Origin: Sphacelaria rigidula
Lineage: Eukaryota > Phaeophyceae > Sphacelariales
DNA length: 21,091 nt
Assembly (NCBI GenBank): GCA_964200075.2
Contig: CAXNAA020000467.1
Location: 1 to 21,091, forward strand
Reading direction: 5' to 3'
Positions within the stretch are counted from its first letter, which is position 1. Each line of letters starts with the position of its first letter. Shown in pieces: positions 8,429-16,846 of this stretch. Below the pieces are notes generated by a model that made no database searches, had not been told where the DNA came from, and saw only the letters and a list, made by a program, of their open reading frames with translations. The position numbers were made by a program, and so were the translations under genes.

Positions 8429-8928
8429 TTCGGTCAGCGGTACAAGTACTCCAGACCGCCGTTTTGAAAATTAAAGTTGCCTCCCACTCACAGGAACAAC
8501 AACTCTCTCCTTACACCGAGACGCGCCGTACCACTTTACAACAACAATGGCCACAGCGCCTCGTCCTCACGCAGGTCTCACCATGAGTTTGAAGTTCTTA
8601 GATTCCTCTTCCTGGCCGTACCTGGCCAGGCGTGGAACACGCAACCCTCGCTGGCTCCACTATTAGGCAGTACGGTAATTGCGCCGCTTTTCTGGAACGC
8701 GCACAGGCTCGCCAGCTGTCGGTCAACCCCCCCGCACCTCTCGCACGAGCGAAACCACAGCCCACCCCAGCACTGCCTCAGAACCTCCTCGGCTCTACTT
8801 CTCCAACTCCTCGTGACGTTAACACGCCTTGAGCTAGTCTTGTTTGCTGCAAACTGATCAGGCCTGCAGACTTCCCTATTTTGAAGTGTCAGCTTTTTTC
8901 AGCGGGTCTACTGCCATCAGCGGACTTA
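8429..8928 (-). other. 5' leader of element C
   Basis: 500 bp between the post-LTR box and the gag start, without a convincing ORF. A long leader is expected to hold packaging/dimerisation signals, but no specific structure was identified. Confidence 0.5.
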
Positions 8929-8940
8929 ATGAACGTTTAT
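8929..8940 (-). promoter_or_regulatory. Post-LTR box of element C
   Basis: On minus, ATAAACGTTCAT directly follows the 5' LTR end TCTACA. It is the family III version of the 12-mer found after the 5' LTRs of A, B and F. Confidence 0.5.
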
Positions 8941-9185
8941 TGTAGACTTCTGTCACTCAAGATCAGATTGCCATGTGGACTCCTCCCATCACAAGCACAT
9001 GGACTTCAGCAGCTGTAGTTATTCATATGTTAACCCTCAGCATAGTACAGGAGAACAGGACCATAGCCTCTCTCCACCAGAGTAGCAAGACCGGGCCTAC
9101 TCGTCATGGAGATCACCATCACAGAGTCTGGCCTTCAGACCCGCAACTAAATGTCCCTAGGTAACAATGGGGGCTAGAGTCTACA
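8941..9185 (-). repeat. 5' LTR of element C (LTR family III)
   Basis: 245 bp, homologous to 4761-5013, with an 8-bp deletion relative to it near 9150. Right TSD GGCG at 9186-9189 runs straight into pol of B (CAAGATTTGGTGGC, QDLVA). Confidence 0.93.
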
Positions 9186-9654
9186 GGCGCAAGATTTGGT
9201 GGCACATGCTGTTGCTCTGTCACATCCCTAGGAGGGCTATGAGATGATGATGTTTCCACACGCGTCGGATCTTTATTGAGGTAGTTTCGTGACCCAGCTA
9301 CCGAGAGCTGAATTGGACCGCGATGTAGCGGTGGAGGCCATGAGTCCTGAGCCCCTGGGATTTCTCAGTGGGACGTTTCGAGGAGCGCAGTTGCGGTGGG
9401 GTACGGACAAGGGAGGATATGCCATCGTGAGTATGTTTCGTAGGTTGGAGTACTTTTTGTGGGGAGGAGTGACCATATTTACGGACCATCGCAATCTCGC
9501 TTTCGTTTTTTTTCTCGAAGCATGCGTGACCACACTGGCGAAAACTGCCGCCCAGCGCCTTGAACAATGGAAGACTGTACTCGGGCAATATGATTACTCA
9601 ATCAGGCATATTTTTGGTGAGCGTAAGTGCTGGGGAGATCTACTGTCCCGGTAG
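9186..9654 (+). pseudogene. RNase H domain of element B, first catalytic Asp changed to His
   Basis: AQDLVAHAVALSHP resumes pol after element C. The first RNase H strand reads MFPHASDLY with His codon at 9259-9261, where G has FPDASD. A stop lies just after it (about 9277-9279). Frame 9289-9654 then carries IFTDHRNLAFVF with the later catalytic Asp at 9484-9486, RLEQWKTVLGQYDYSIRHI and WGDLLSR, the typical end of Ty3/Gypsy RNase H. A TAG at 9652-9654 replaces the Trp codon expected after LSR. The protein would degrade the RNA strand of the hybrid; inactive here. Confidence 0.9.
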
Positions 9655-10310
9655 GTGAACTTTCCAGCGGCATCCCTGAGAGCCATCGCTGTTTTTGCAA
9701 TTGGAGAGCCTGGTGAGACGCTACTTTTGAAAGAGGCCGTGCGTGCAGCCGAAGAGCAAGCCCGTGAGGGGTTAGGAGGTATGGTTGGTGGGGCCGAGAC
9801 CTTTACTGCCGCTGTTGGGCGTGTCTTCAAAGACGGTGAGGGTGTGTTTCGCGTGCATGTTGCAGGGAGGGATGTACTGTGGATCCCGCCGGAAGCGAGA
9901 GAACTACACACACGCTTGATGGTATGAGCTTACATGAAAGGGGCTGGTCACCGAGGGGTTGTGGCAACGTTACAGCGCTTACCAGAGTATTGTTGTTGGT
10001 TCCGGATGGAGACTCATGTGACTGAGTTTGTGAAGCAGTGCCTGCACTGTTTGGATTCCAAGGCGGGGCACATGGTCCCGCATCGCTTCGGGGAGATGGT
10101 GCATGGTATGCGCCCAGGGGAGGTGCTGCATTTTGATTTTCTCTACGTTGACGAGAGTGCCCCCCTGGGAAATAGTGGCTTGGACGAAGGATACGGGTTC
10201 AAGTAAATATTAATCATGATGGACGATTTGAGCAACTTCGTGTGGTTGGAGCCTGCGGAGTCTTGTACGGCGGCGACGACGTGCTTGACGAAGACGCTTT
10301 GAGGTGACAG
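9655..10310 (+). pseudogene. Integrase zinc-binding domain and start of catalytic core, element B
   Basis: The linker (VRAAEEQAREGLGG, VFRVHVAGRDVLWIP) leads to GAGHRGVVATLQRL and FVKQCLHC, the His and CxxC ligands of the HHCC zinc finger. The expected first His of the finger is Tyr here (AYMKGAGH), just after a TGA at 9925-9927. The core begins LHFDFLYVDE with the first catalytic Asp at 10135-10137. A TAA at 10204-10206 and a deletion after WLEPAESCTAATT (about 10280) remove the second Asp and the Glu. Integrase would insert the cDNA into host DNA. Confidence 0.9.
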
Positions 10311-10849
10311 GTGACGTCAATCGTTGAGGCTCGGCGAGAGTTGCACAAGAAGGTGGCGCAGCCTGTCGACAAGAATCGCGATCTACAGAGACGTGTGGCT
10401 AGTAAGGTGAAGATTCCTAACTTTGTGGTGGGCGATAACGTGCTGGCGGCGAGGATGAGGCGTTCGGGAACTACGCCGAAGCTTGTGAGTACGTGGACGG
10501 AGCCTTGGCGGATTGTGACCGCGGAACAACAACATGTGTGCGAGGTGCAGAACATTGTGAATGGCGAGGTACAGGATGTGCATGTCGCCCGCCTTCGATT
10601 TTATGCGGACAAGGAGCTGAAGATTGCGACTGATATTAAGGAAGTGTTCCAGAGTATGCTTTTGCACGAGGCGACTTCGATATGGCGGCTGTTGTCGGAA
10701 TATCTGAGGACGAAGCAGGAGATGGATTTTATGTGCAAGGGGAATGGGTCAGCCTTGGCCAAGATGAAAACTCGTGGGAGCCTCTGGAAAATATTTTGGA
10801 CGGAGCCCCACAATTTGTCAAATCTGAGCTGCGTACGTTGGGACTTGTG
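10311..10849 (+). pseudogene. Integrase C-terminal domain and chromodomain of element B
   Basis: EARRELHKKVAQPVDKNRDL and VVGDNVLAARMRRSG lead to TWTEPWRIVTAEQQHVCEVQ and VQDVHVARLRFYAD, the GPY/F-type IN C-terminus. ATDIKEVFQ then marks the hinge to the chromodomain. One frameshift near 10670 moves the chromodomain to another frame (GDFDMAAVVGIS, YVQGEWVSLG, SWEPLENIL), with the aromatic and W-EPL features of chromodomains that target chromovirus integration to marked chromatin. It ends SELRTLGL then TGA at 10848-10850, right where the palindrome begins. Element E preserves the same domain in better shape. Confidence 0.85.
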
Positions 10850-10934
10850 ACGGTTTAAGCGACAACCAACTAGACTACTGACCAGTCAGCGCTGACTGGT
10901 CAGTAGTCTAGTTGGTTGTCTCTTAAACCGTCAC
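10847..10934. repeat. 88-bp near-perfect palindrome
   Basis: Two 44-base arms (10847-10890 and 10891-10934), no spacer, one mismatch (C at 10860 against A expected). Arms run from GTGACGGTTTAAG to GACTGACCAGTCAGC-type sequence at the centre. Neither the homologous 3' region of F (about 19285) nor that of E has it. Starts at the chromodomain stop codon of B. Confidence 0.95.
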
Positions 10935-11281
10935 AGACTACTTAAAAAAGTGCGAGCACGTTTGCAGGCAAAGTATGGTATGAAGCTTGAGAAATATGAT
11001 GATATCTAATGCTACTGGTTGAGATGGTACTATACTTGGCACGTTCGCTTTTGAGAGAATGCTATGCGTGGAAATTACCGTTGAAGAATGGCCGACTTCC
11101 CTGAGTTCGCTTGAGACATTGTCTGTGAGTTTCGATATTCAGGGTTGTGTACGTTATCATTTCTTTGTGGAACATGACAGTACAAGGTCGTATGTCACTA
11201 CCGGGGGGACAAAGGTAGCATAAACGGGATAGTCGGTGTCTACTGTTTTGTCAAACTCGCGTTCTACTTCGAGAAGTGCGG
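10935..11281 (+). other. 3' UTR of element B
   Basis: About 350 bp without an ORF. It aligns with 19300-19650 in F (shared GCAAAGTA.GGTAT, GGAAATTACCGTTGA, GCGGACAAAGGTAGCAT-type blocks, TTCTACTTCGAG). Ends at the G-rich tract. Confidence 0.75.
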
Positions 11282-11296
11282 AGTTTTGGCGGGTGC
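11282..11296 (+). promoter_or_regulatory. G-rich tract before 3' LTR of B
   Basis: AGTTTTGGCGGGTGC, one base different from the GTTTTGGGGGTGC of F; the interruption by C is probably a mutation. Candidate polypurine tract. Confidence 0.6.
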
Positions 11297-11575
11297 TGTA
11301 GATTAGTCCACCTCCAGTACACGTACGTGCCGGTTCATGATGATATACAAGTGGACAATCTGCTGTAGACGTCTTCTATTAGTTGACGGACTCGCGGGTC
11401 TGATCGGCAGAATATCTGGATTTGAACATCACATGCTTCACGCATGTGGTTACTTCCGATCACGAAGACTGTGTGTTTGTGACTAACAACGGTCTTGAAG
11501 TCTCCAAGCCCTAGTGAGGGAGGAAGCCCTTGGAGCAATCTTGTGACCTTGTTCTGAGTCCAGGAGGGCTCTATA
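11297..11575 (+). repeat. 3' LTR of element B (LTR family I)
   Basis: 279 bp, TGTAGATTAGTCC to GGGCTCTATA. Right TSD AGTG at 11576-11579, after which minus-strand gag of element A resumes (GLPL). An open minus frame runs through this LTR by chance (11335-11575). Confidence 0.93.
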
Positions 11576-11859
11576 AGTGGCAACCCGTCAAAGATGGTGT
11601 CAGACACGCAGTTCTGGATGTGCTTGGGCACCAACTCTTGCATGGTCAAGAGTGCGCACATAACCGACCGGCCTTTGTTACTCTTCCCCACTGCCTTCTC
11701 ATATTCTCGATACTGTTGGTAAAAGCGTCTGGAAGCTTGTTCACTCAATATTCGCCCATATTCAGGCACTTTGAACGATCCACCCAGAGTCAACTTGGTT
11801 TCTGCAGACTTCACCACATCAACCATCTCGCTGGTGCCCCCTTCCCTTCGCGCTGCCAT
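11576..11859 (-). pseudogene. Gag N-terminus of element A
   Basis: ATG at 11859 (MAARREGGTSEMVDVVKS). The block FKVPEYGRILSEQASRRFYQ and ELVPKHIQNCVSDTIFDGL aligns with Gag of F and B residue by residue. This part is free of stops. After GLP the native frame is broken by the LTR of B; the next native residues (LDEDKL) are at 3163 minus. The protein would form the particle shell. Confidence 0.9.
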
Positions 11860-12024
11860 CCTTCCAACAGCCTCCTGTCACCGCAGTCGCCTTGGACTCG
11901 TGTGGCCTGCGCCTCTCTCTCCGCCGCTTTCTCCTCCCCCTGTTATTCGGAGAGAGAGCGACTTTGGTTTGTAGCGGTCGGGTGCGACTTCAGAAACCTA
12001 ATCCAGAAACGACAAGTTTCCTGG

Positions 12025-12036
12025 ATAAACGTCTAT
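12025..12036 (-). promoter_or_regulatory. Post-LTR box of element A
   Basis: On minus, ATAGACGTTTAT directly follows the LTR end GGTTCACA. It differs by one base from the self-complementary 12-mer of F. Confidence 0.5.
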
Positions 12037-12311
12037 TGTGAACCTGTCTGGAATCAGAACAAGGTCACAGTGCTGCGTTAGAGGCTTCCTCCCTGTCACG
12101 GGCTCCAGAGACTTTAATTTAAGACTCAAGCCTTTATACAAGCAGCAGTATTTCGTTGACCAGAAGTGACCCACCCTTCTTTGCTCCCCCCACAAACACA
12201 ATATGTTATGCATTTCATAATCATCCTCCAAACCGTTGTCACACGATCCAAACTGATATCCATATGCTACCGAACTCCTCATGCTGGAGGTGGTACTGTA
12301 CTTTATCCACA
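12037..12311 (-). repeat. 5' LTR of element A (LTR family II)
   Basis: 275 bp; on minus TGTGGATAAAGTACAG to GGTTCACA. It is homologous in inverse orientation to 12747-13013. A TATA-like GTATAAAG lies at about 12133-12140 (minus), some 20 bp before the conserved CTTGAGTC...AAGTCTC module. Right neighbour GATA (12312-12315) would be its TSD; the left partner is outside the surviving element. Confidence 0.88.
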
Positions 12312-12491
12312 GATATAAAGGAGGTGTTCCAGCATGCATATGTCCAAGGAGAGTTCGAGATGGAGGCAATCGCCGGGATATCTGAGGCTCACGAAGAATT
12401 TGGCTACGAAGTGCGTGTGGAATGGGTAGGTTTCGACGAGGGCGAAAGTTCATGGGACCCGCTGGATGTTATTTGGAGAGGAGCGTCGTAG
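12312..12491 (+). pseudogene. Chromodomain of element E
   Basis: Frame DIKEVFQHAYVQGEFEMEAI, then AGISEAHEEFGYEVRVEWVG and FDEGESSWDPLDVIW. This follows the chromodomain plan (E-x-I start, aromatic Y.V.W..., S-W-[ED]-P helix start) and aligns with the frameshifted chromodomain of B. The 5' side was displaced by element A, so no start codon belongs to it. A TAG at 12489-12491 ends it slightly earlier than in B. It would bind methylated histone tails or other chromatin marks to steer integration. Confidence 0.85.
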
Positions 12492-12746
12492 TTTGTACAA
12501 TCTGCGAAAGTTGAGGCTGAATAAGCAGGTACGGTACGGGAGCGTCTGAAGATTAAGTATGGTATCAAGATATGACTGGTCTTCTGGGTACTTTGTGGAT
12601 GGATTGTATCATGCGATTGGTGTTCGTCGAGTATACCGCTTGGTTATCGTATGATTGTTCTTTGTTGCCATCCGAGATTTGTTGTCGGTGCCTACTGATG
12701 ATCAAGCTCGTTATCTACCGTTGAGTAAGACGTAGCTTGGGGGTGC
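12492..12746 (+). other. 3' UTR and G-rich tract of element E
   Basis: 255 bp with no ORF, ending AGCTTGGGGGTGC just before the LTR. It resembles the corresponding region of B and F only in its general layout and in the last dozen bases. Confidence 0.6.
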
Positions 12747-13013
12747 TGTAGAGAAAGTACAGTACCACCTGTAGCATGAGGAGTACGGTAGCATATGGAT
12801 ATCAGTTTGGACCGTGTGACAACGATTGGAGGATGATGATTGAATGCGCAACATATTGTGTTTGTGAGGGGAACAACGAAGGGTCACTTCTGGTTAACCC
12901 AAGACTGCTGTTTATATAACTGCTTGAGTCTTGAAGTCTCTGGAGCCTGTGACAGGGAGGAAGCCTCTGGAGCGCAGCACTGTAACCTTGTCGAGGTTCC
13001 ACACAGGCTCACA
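12747..13013 (+). repeat. 3' LTR of element E (LTR family II)
   Basis: 267 bp, TGTAGAGAAAGTACAG to CAGGCTCACA. A TATA-like TTTATATAA is at about 12911-12919, followed by CTTGAAGTCTCTGGAGC. The next four bases (AGCT, 13014-13017) are the expected right TSD; the left one is not in view. Confidence 0.9.
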
Positions 13014-13017
13014 AGCT

Positions 13018-13640
13018 GTACAAGACTCGATGGGCTCCAACCACGCGAACTTGCATAGATCATTCATCATTACAAATATGCACTTGTACCTGTCGCCTTC
13101 ATCCAGGCCGCTCTCGCCCAGCGGACCACTTTCGCCAACGTACAGATAATCAAAATGCATCACCTCACCGGGCCGTGTGCCACGCACTACCTCTCCTAGT
13201 GGCCGCGGGACCGTCTTACCCGCTTTCGAGCTCACACAATGCAAGCATTTCCTCACTGAATCTGTCACATGAGCTTCCATCTGAAACCAACAGCAATACT
13301 CTTGCAGCCGCTGCAGTGTCGCCAGAACACCCCGATGGCCTCTTTCATTTGAGTACACACCATCAAGCGTGTTTGCAGCTCTTTTGCTTACGGCGGGATC
13401 CACAACACATTCCCCCCTGCTACATGCACGTGAAATAAACCCCCCACCGTCTTTCGAACTCGCCGCCCAACAGCTGCTCCAAAAGTAGGGGCTCCAGCAT
13501 CCATCACTTCGAACCCGGCTTGAGCCTGCTCTTGGGCACTCACGAATAGCGTTCTTCGACGGCGGCGTTTCATCAGGCTGACCGCTCGCGAAGACGGCCG
13601 CAGCACACGCAGACACCGCCGGAATGTTGACCCACCTTGA
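13018..13640 (-). pseudogene. Integrase zinc-binding domain and half of catalytic core, element G
   Basis: Open frame 13616 leftwards: linker, then GHRGVLATLQRLQEYCCWF, VRKCLHC and MHFDYLYVGESGPLG with the first catalytic Asp at 13148-13150. KCIFVMMNDLCKFAWLEP and ESCTA follow, and the frame then enters the LTR of E (CEPVWN... is LTR antisense). Second Asp and Glu are missing because E was inserted there. A 4-base loss near 13340 affects the start of the zinc finger. Best conserved zinc finger/core start among the copies here. Confidence 0.88.
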
Positions 13641-14160
13641 TCATAAATCTCCCCAGCAGTTGCGCCCACCAGCAATGTGTCTGATGGAGTGATAGTACTG
13701 CCCGAGCACAGCCTTCCATTGCTCGGACCTGATCGCACAGCCTTCCTTGTCCACCGTAGCCCACCAAACCTGTGCTCCACAAAACGTTGCGCTAAGAAAC
13801 CCCATGGGCTCATATCTTCCACCGCCAATGTACCACCCAGCTCATCCTCCGGTACCTGCGTAAGAAAACTTCCCCAGTGTAGATCCGATGCGTCTGGAAA
13901 CATGAGAGCCGCATACCCCCTGCTTGGGATATGACACAGCGACAGCATGCGCCACCAAATCTTGCGCCTCGTGCCACGCCTGAGCACGCCTGGACGTCCA
14001 TGCCGACTCCTCGATTGTCCGGTTTGACGCCACTCGCTTGGTACGGCGCACGTTTCTCTGCATGTATTCCTTCAGTAATATTTGCAGCGGCTCCACCGCC
14101 TTCACCAAACGCGGCAGGGGTGTTCTCAGCCAGTTTACCGCCTACAGGAACTGCATAAGC
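13641..14160 (-). pseudogene. RT connection and RNase H of element G, internally deleted
   Basis: AVNWLRTPLPRL and NVRRTKRVASNRTIEES lead to RRAQAWHEAQDLVAHAV, then LMFPDASDLHWGSFLTQV with the first catalytic Asp intact. After VEHRFGGLRW the text jumps to EQWKAVLGQYYHSIRHI and CWGDL. The stretch with TDHRN, present in B at 9480-9500, is missing, so roughly 70 residues including a catalytic Asp are deleted. Frame changes accompany the deletion. The intact WHEAQDLVA region shows the target site used by C in element B. Confidence 0.85.
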
Positions 14161-14262
14161 TCACCTGCTGTGCGCGGGAGCCAAAAGGTAGGCCAGTCCG
14201 CTCAGTCTCTCGCGGTCATAAGCCACTTGACCACCTGAAAAGACCTTTCCGCACCACGTGAT

Positions 14263-15063
14263 CTATGTGTCGTACAACATGCACTTGTGCGCAGCCGCAA
14301 AAAAACCAGCATCCTCGAAACGGTCCAAAATCTCGTCTAGTGTACACAACAGATCACCCTCATCTTTACCCCACCACAAGATATCACCCACCCATACTTT
14401 GCATTGAAGTCCGGTCAATAATCCTGACATGATGCCTTGAAAATACCCCGTCGCATTCAACACCCCTTGCGGCACCCGTGTGGGGGTGAACAGGCCTTCA
14501 GGAGTCGCGATCGTGAAACTTTCTCGTGCATCAGCCGCCCATGGCATCTGCCAGTAACCCTGCAGCAAGTCAATCTTGCCAAAACACGCAGCGCCTAGCA
14601 GGTCGATCATCTCGGCCTCGTGGTTAGACATGACATTCGGAACCTTCTCAATCTGCTTGTTGACCGCGTGATAGCCACTCACCAGTCGATAACCGCCCTT
14701 CTTCGGCGTCGCCATGGTCGCACTCGCCCACACCGCCTGTAAACTGCGGAAGACGAGCCCAAGCGCCACCAGCGTCGCCATACACCCTGTTAACCACGCG
14801 GCTTTTACAGGGGAATACACCCGCGGGCTCGCCTTCACTGCTTTAGCCCCAGGTTTGAATCTCACCCTCAGTGGCTCTACACGCAGGCGCAGTGCTCGCC
14901 GAAAAGCGTTGACACGTCGCCCAACAACCTCCCGAAGCTGATCACCGCCGCTTGCCGACATACCCTCGTCCGCAGCCGCCTGTACGGCATGATCCAATGC
15001 AACACAATGCTTTGCCAGCTCCTCCTGTGGAGCCATGTTCATCTCGGGACCACGCGACATCAA
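14263..15063 (-). pseudogene. Reverse transcriptase of element G with mutated active site
   Basis: 266 open codons: linker (RGPEMNMAPQEELAK), then ATPKKGGYRLVSGYHAVN, FGKIDLLQGYWQMPWAAD, FTPTRVPQGVLNATGYFQ and KVWVGDILWWGKDEGD. The catalytic xxDD reads W-V-G-D: the first Asp is Gly (codon 14386-14388), which should abolish polymerase activity. HKCMLYDT ends at a stop near 14263, and the following segment is in another frame. This is the longest RT in the window and the only one reaching the active site. Confidence 0.92.
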
Positions 15064-15406
15064 TCACTCAACGGAGGAATCCACAGGCTCCTCTTGTCCA
15101 CCTGGATCCTGTAACGCCTAAATCACAATGCTCACACGCCTACATTCTCGGAATTCAGGCGTATCTACACCTCTTACCAACGCGTGTCTTGAGCGCGCGC
15201 ATGCGTCTAGCCCACTGTAGACGTCAATGCCCATGGCCTACAGCGTACCGCTCCCGATGATCACCACATCATCGGCACCTGGCATCACCACACAATGACA
15301 CGGATCCAATACCACCGGCCCCCAGCTGATGTGCAGAGCGATGGGCACTAGGCACGTCTCCGACTACATACTCCGTACATTACCATCAGCTAGTTTCACC
15401 GGGTGT
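15064..15406 (-). pseudogene. Protease C-terminal half of element G
   Basis: Homologous to the A protease: VKLADGNVRSM, SWGPVVLDPCHCVVMPG and VVIIGSGTL, followed by VDTPEFRECRRVS and QDPGGQEEPVDSSVE. At least four stop codons break it, including those after VRSM, SGTL and SVE. It is separated from its N-terminal half (19949-20163) by element F. Confidence 0.85.
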
Positions 15407-15688
15407 TGTAGAGTAGTCCACCTCCAGTACACGTACGTGCAGGTTTATGATGATATACAAGTGTAACAATCTGCTGTAGGCGTTTTCTATATTGGTTGAC
15501 AGACTTGCGGGTCTGTTCGGCAGAATATCTGGATTTGAACATCACATGCTTCACGCATGTGGTTACTTCCGATAACGAAGGCTGTGTCTTTATCAATAAC
15601 AACTGTCTTGAAGTCTCCAGGCCCTAGTGAGGGAGGAAGCCCTTGGAGCAATCTTGTGACCTTGTCCTGAGTCCACGAGGGCTCTATA
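15407..15688 (+). repeat. 5' LTR of element F (LTR family I)
   Basis: 282 bp, TGTAGAGTAGTCC to GGGCTCTATA, with near-inverted tips TGTAGAG/CTCTATA. It carries the CACGTACGTG palindrome and the ACATGC...GCATGT hairpin. Left TSD GTGT at 15403-15406. Confidence 0.93.
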
Positions 15689-15700
15689 ATAAACGTTTAT
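15689..15700 (+). promoter_or_regulatory. Post-LTR box of element F (perfect palindrome)
   Basis: ATAAACGTTTAT, identical to its own reverse complement, directly after the LTR. Candidate primer-binding or priming signal; see findings. Confidence 0.5.
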
Positions 15701-15858
15701 GAAGAGGAACCCGCTGGTTTCTGTACGAGGGTTTTTAGCTGTGGGCAGCAGCGGAGAAATTATATCAAAATTTGTACACAGAAGTGTGCACTCTGTAAAG
15801 TTAGGGAGCTGGTTGGCAACGAAGAGACGGCTAAGTTGGCTGGAACTGTTACGTGCAG

Positions 15859-16834
15859 CTATGGCAACGCGCAAGAAAGTGGGTGATGGCGATGCAGCCC
15901 AAGAGGTGAAGTTTAAGTTTACTAAGCTTATGCCTGCAGGATCACTGAAAGCCCCAGAGTACGGACGGCATTTGAGCGAAAATGCGTCCCGACATTTCTA
16001 TCAGAAATACGTCGAGTATGAAGGGGCGGTCAAAATGAACAACAAAGGACGTAGCATGCAGGCCGTCTTACTGACTGTTGCTGAACTGGTGCCGAAGACA
16101 TCCGTGCGTGTTTCTCACGCGCGATCTTTGATGGATCCGTGCTTGACGAAGACGATCTCAAGGTGGCAGTAGGCCACCATGTGACACGTTGGCAGGATGA
16201 GGAGATTGATCCTTCAGTTGCTGTTGGTTGTGTGCAGAAAGCGTTGGCGGCCCGCAACGCGCAAATTACAATGGGAAGAGTAGAAGGGCTGTGGGGTGCC
16301 CTGGAGAATTGTTTTGCGGAGAATACTAGCGCCGAGCGTGCGTTCCGCGATGATGCCGATTTCAAACCAGGACCCGCTCAAATCATAACTCGGGAAAGGT
16401 TGAATGGACCGACCCCCCCCCCCGCATTCAAAACTAAAGTCCTCAACATGTTGAACATGAAAGGGGGGTGGAAGGAGGACCCTGGGCTTGTGTATCACAC
16501 GGCTCGGGAAGCAGCGGAGGCATGGAAAACGGTGGAAGCAGCGGATAAGCAGCGCCGTCAGCAGCCGCAGCTGAAACAAAATGGTAGCAGTGGGACTTCC
16601 GGAAGCAAGCGCCAACTAAATGGTGGAAAAACGGCAAGCAGTGCAAATGGGACTGCCAGTGCCGGGAAAACCCGAAAACCGGGCCCACACAATGCAGGAT
16701 GCTTCATATGTGGAAATAAGGGCCATTTCCGGAAGGATTGCAAGCAGCAAGGCCAGGCAGGTGCTACACAACGCAGTGACGGTGGGCAAACGAAGGCTGG
16801 CGACAAGCAGCAGCAACAACAGCAGCTGTCGTAG
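15859..16834 (+). pseudogene. Gag of element F with CCHC zinc knuckle
   Basis: ATG at 15859 (MATRKKVGDGDAAQEV), in line with B. The capsid-like part GSLKAPEYGRHLSEN leads to ELVPK, where a one-base loss (about 16095) shifts frame; the native frame resumes as LDEDDLKVAVGHHV and is then open to 16834. It carries ITMGRVEGLWGALEN, KTKVLNMLNMKGGWKEDPG, AREAAEAWKTVE and the knuckle at 16700-16741 (CFICGNKGHFRKDC, all ligands present), then poly-Gln. The amber stop 16832-16834 lies in the same frame as the protease ORF that follows. About 330 residues in all, the best Gag copy in the window. Confidence 0.92.
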
Positions 16835-16846
16835 GGCCCTGCACAG

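Larger units (their letters stand above)
4761..9185 (-). mobile_element. Element C: non-autonomous LTR retrotransposon (gag but no pol) nested in B
   Basis: 4.43 kb with LTRs 4761-5013 and 8941-9185, both TGTAGA...TCTACA. TSD GGCG lies at 4757-4760 and 9186-9189, and removing C plus one GGCG rejoins the pol of B as WTAAQDLVAHAV. Orientation is minus: gag reads leftwards from 8428 and the G-rich tract abuts the 5013 LTR. No protease, RT, RNase H or integrase is recognisable. LTRs differ by roughly 10% plus an 8-bp deletion. Confidence 0.93.
3168..11575 (+). mobile_element. Element B: Ty3/Gypsy chromovirus-type element, interrupted by element C
   Basis: 5' LTR 3168-3448, gag from 3621, pol remnants, chromodomain, 3' UTR, G-rich tract and 3' LTR 11297-11575, all on plus. 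AGTG flanks both ends (3164-3167, 11576-11579) and the flanks are two halves of one minus-strand gag (element A). Without element C (4761-9185 plus its 4-bp TSD) B is about 4.0 kb, shortened by a deletion joining gag to the RT/RNase H connection. The two LTRs differ at roughly 10% of positions by eye, so the insertion is old. Confidence 0.93.
11576..12311 (-). mobile_element. Element A, proximal part (5' LTR, leader, gag start), minus strand
   Basis: From right to left: LTR 12311-12037, post-LTR box, about 165 bp leader, gag ATG at 11859. It is cut at 11576 by element B and continues at 3167. Its LTR belongs to family II, also seen as the 3' LTR of E. Confidence 0.9.
12312..13013 (+). mobile_element. 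Element E: 3' end of a chromovirus (chromodomain, 3' UTR, 3' LTR)
   Basis: Begins immediately after the LTR terminus of A, in the middle of the IN-chromodomain hinge (ATAAAGGAGGTGTTCC; B has ATTAAGGAAGTGTTCC), and ends with an LTR inside the integrase core of G. Gag and most of pol would lie left of element A, beyond the window or lost. Confidence 0.87.

Noticed and set aside
1-8430. Large inverted repeat (1-1115 against about 7300-8430) as a single fold-back element
   Set aside because: The right arm lies wholly inside element C, which has its own LTRs and TSD; the left arm is a separate family member in the opposite orientation.
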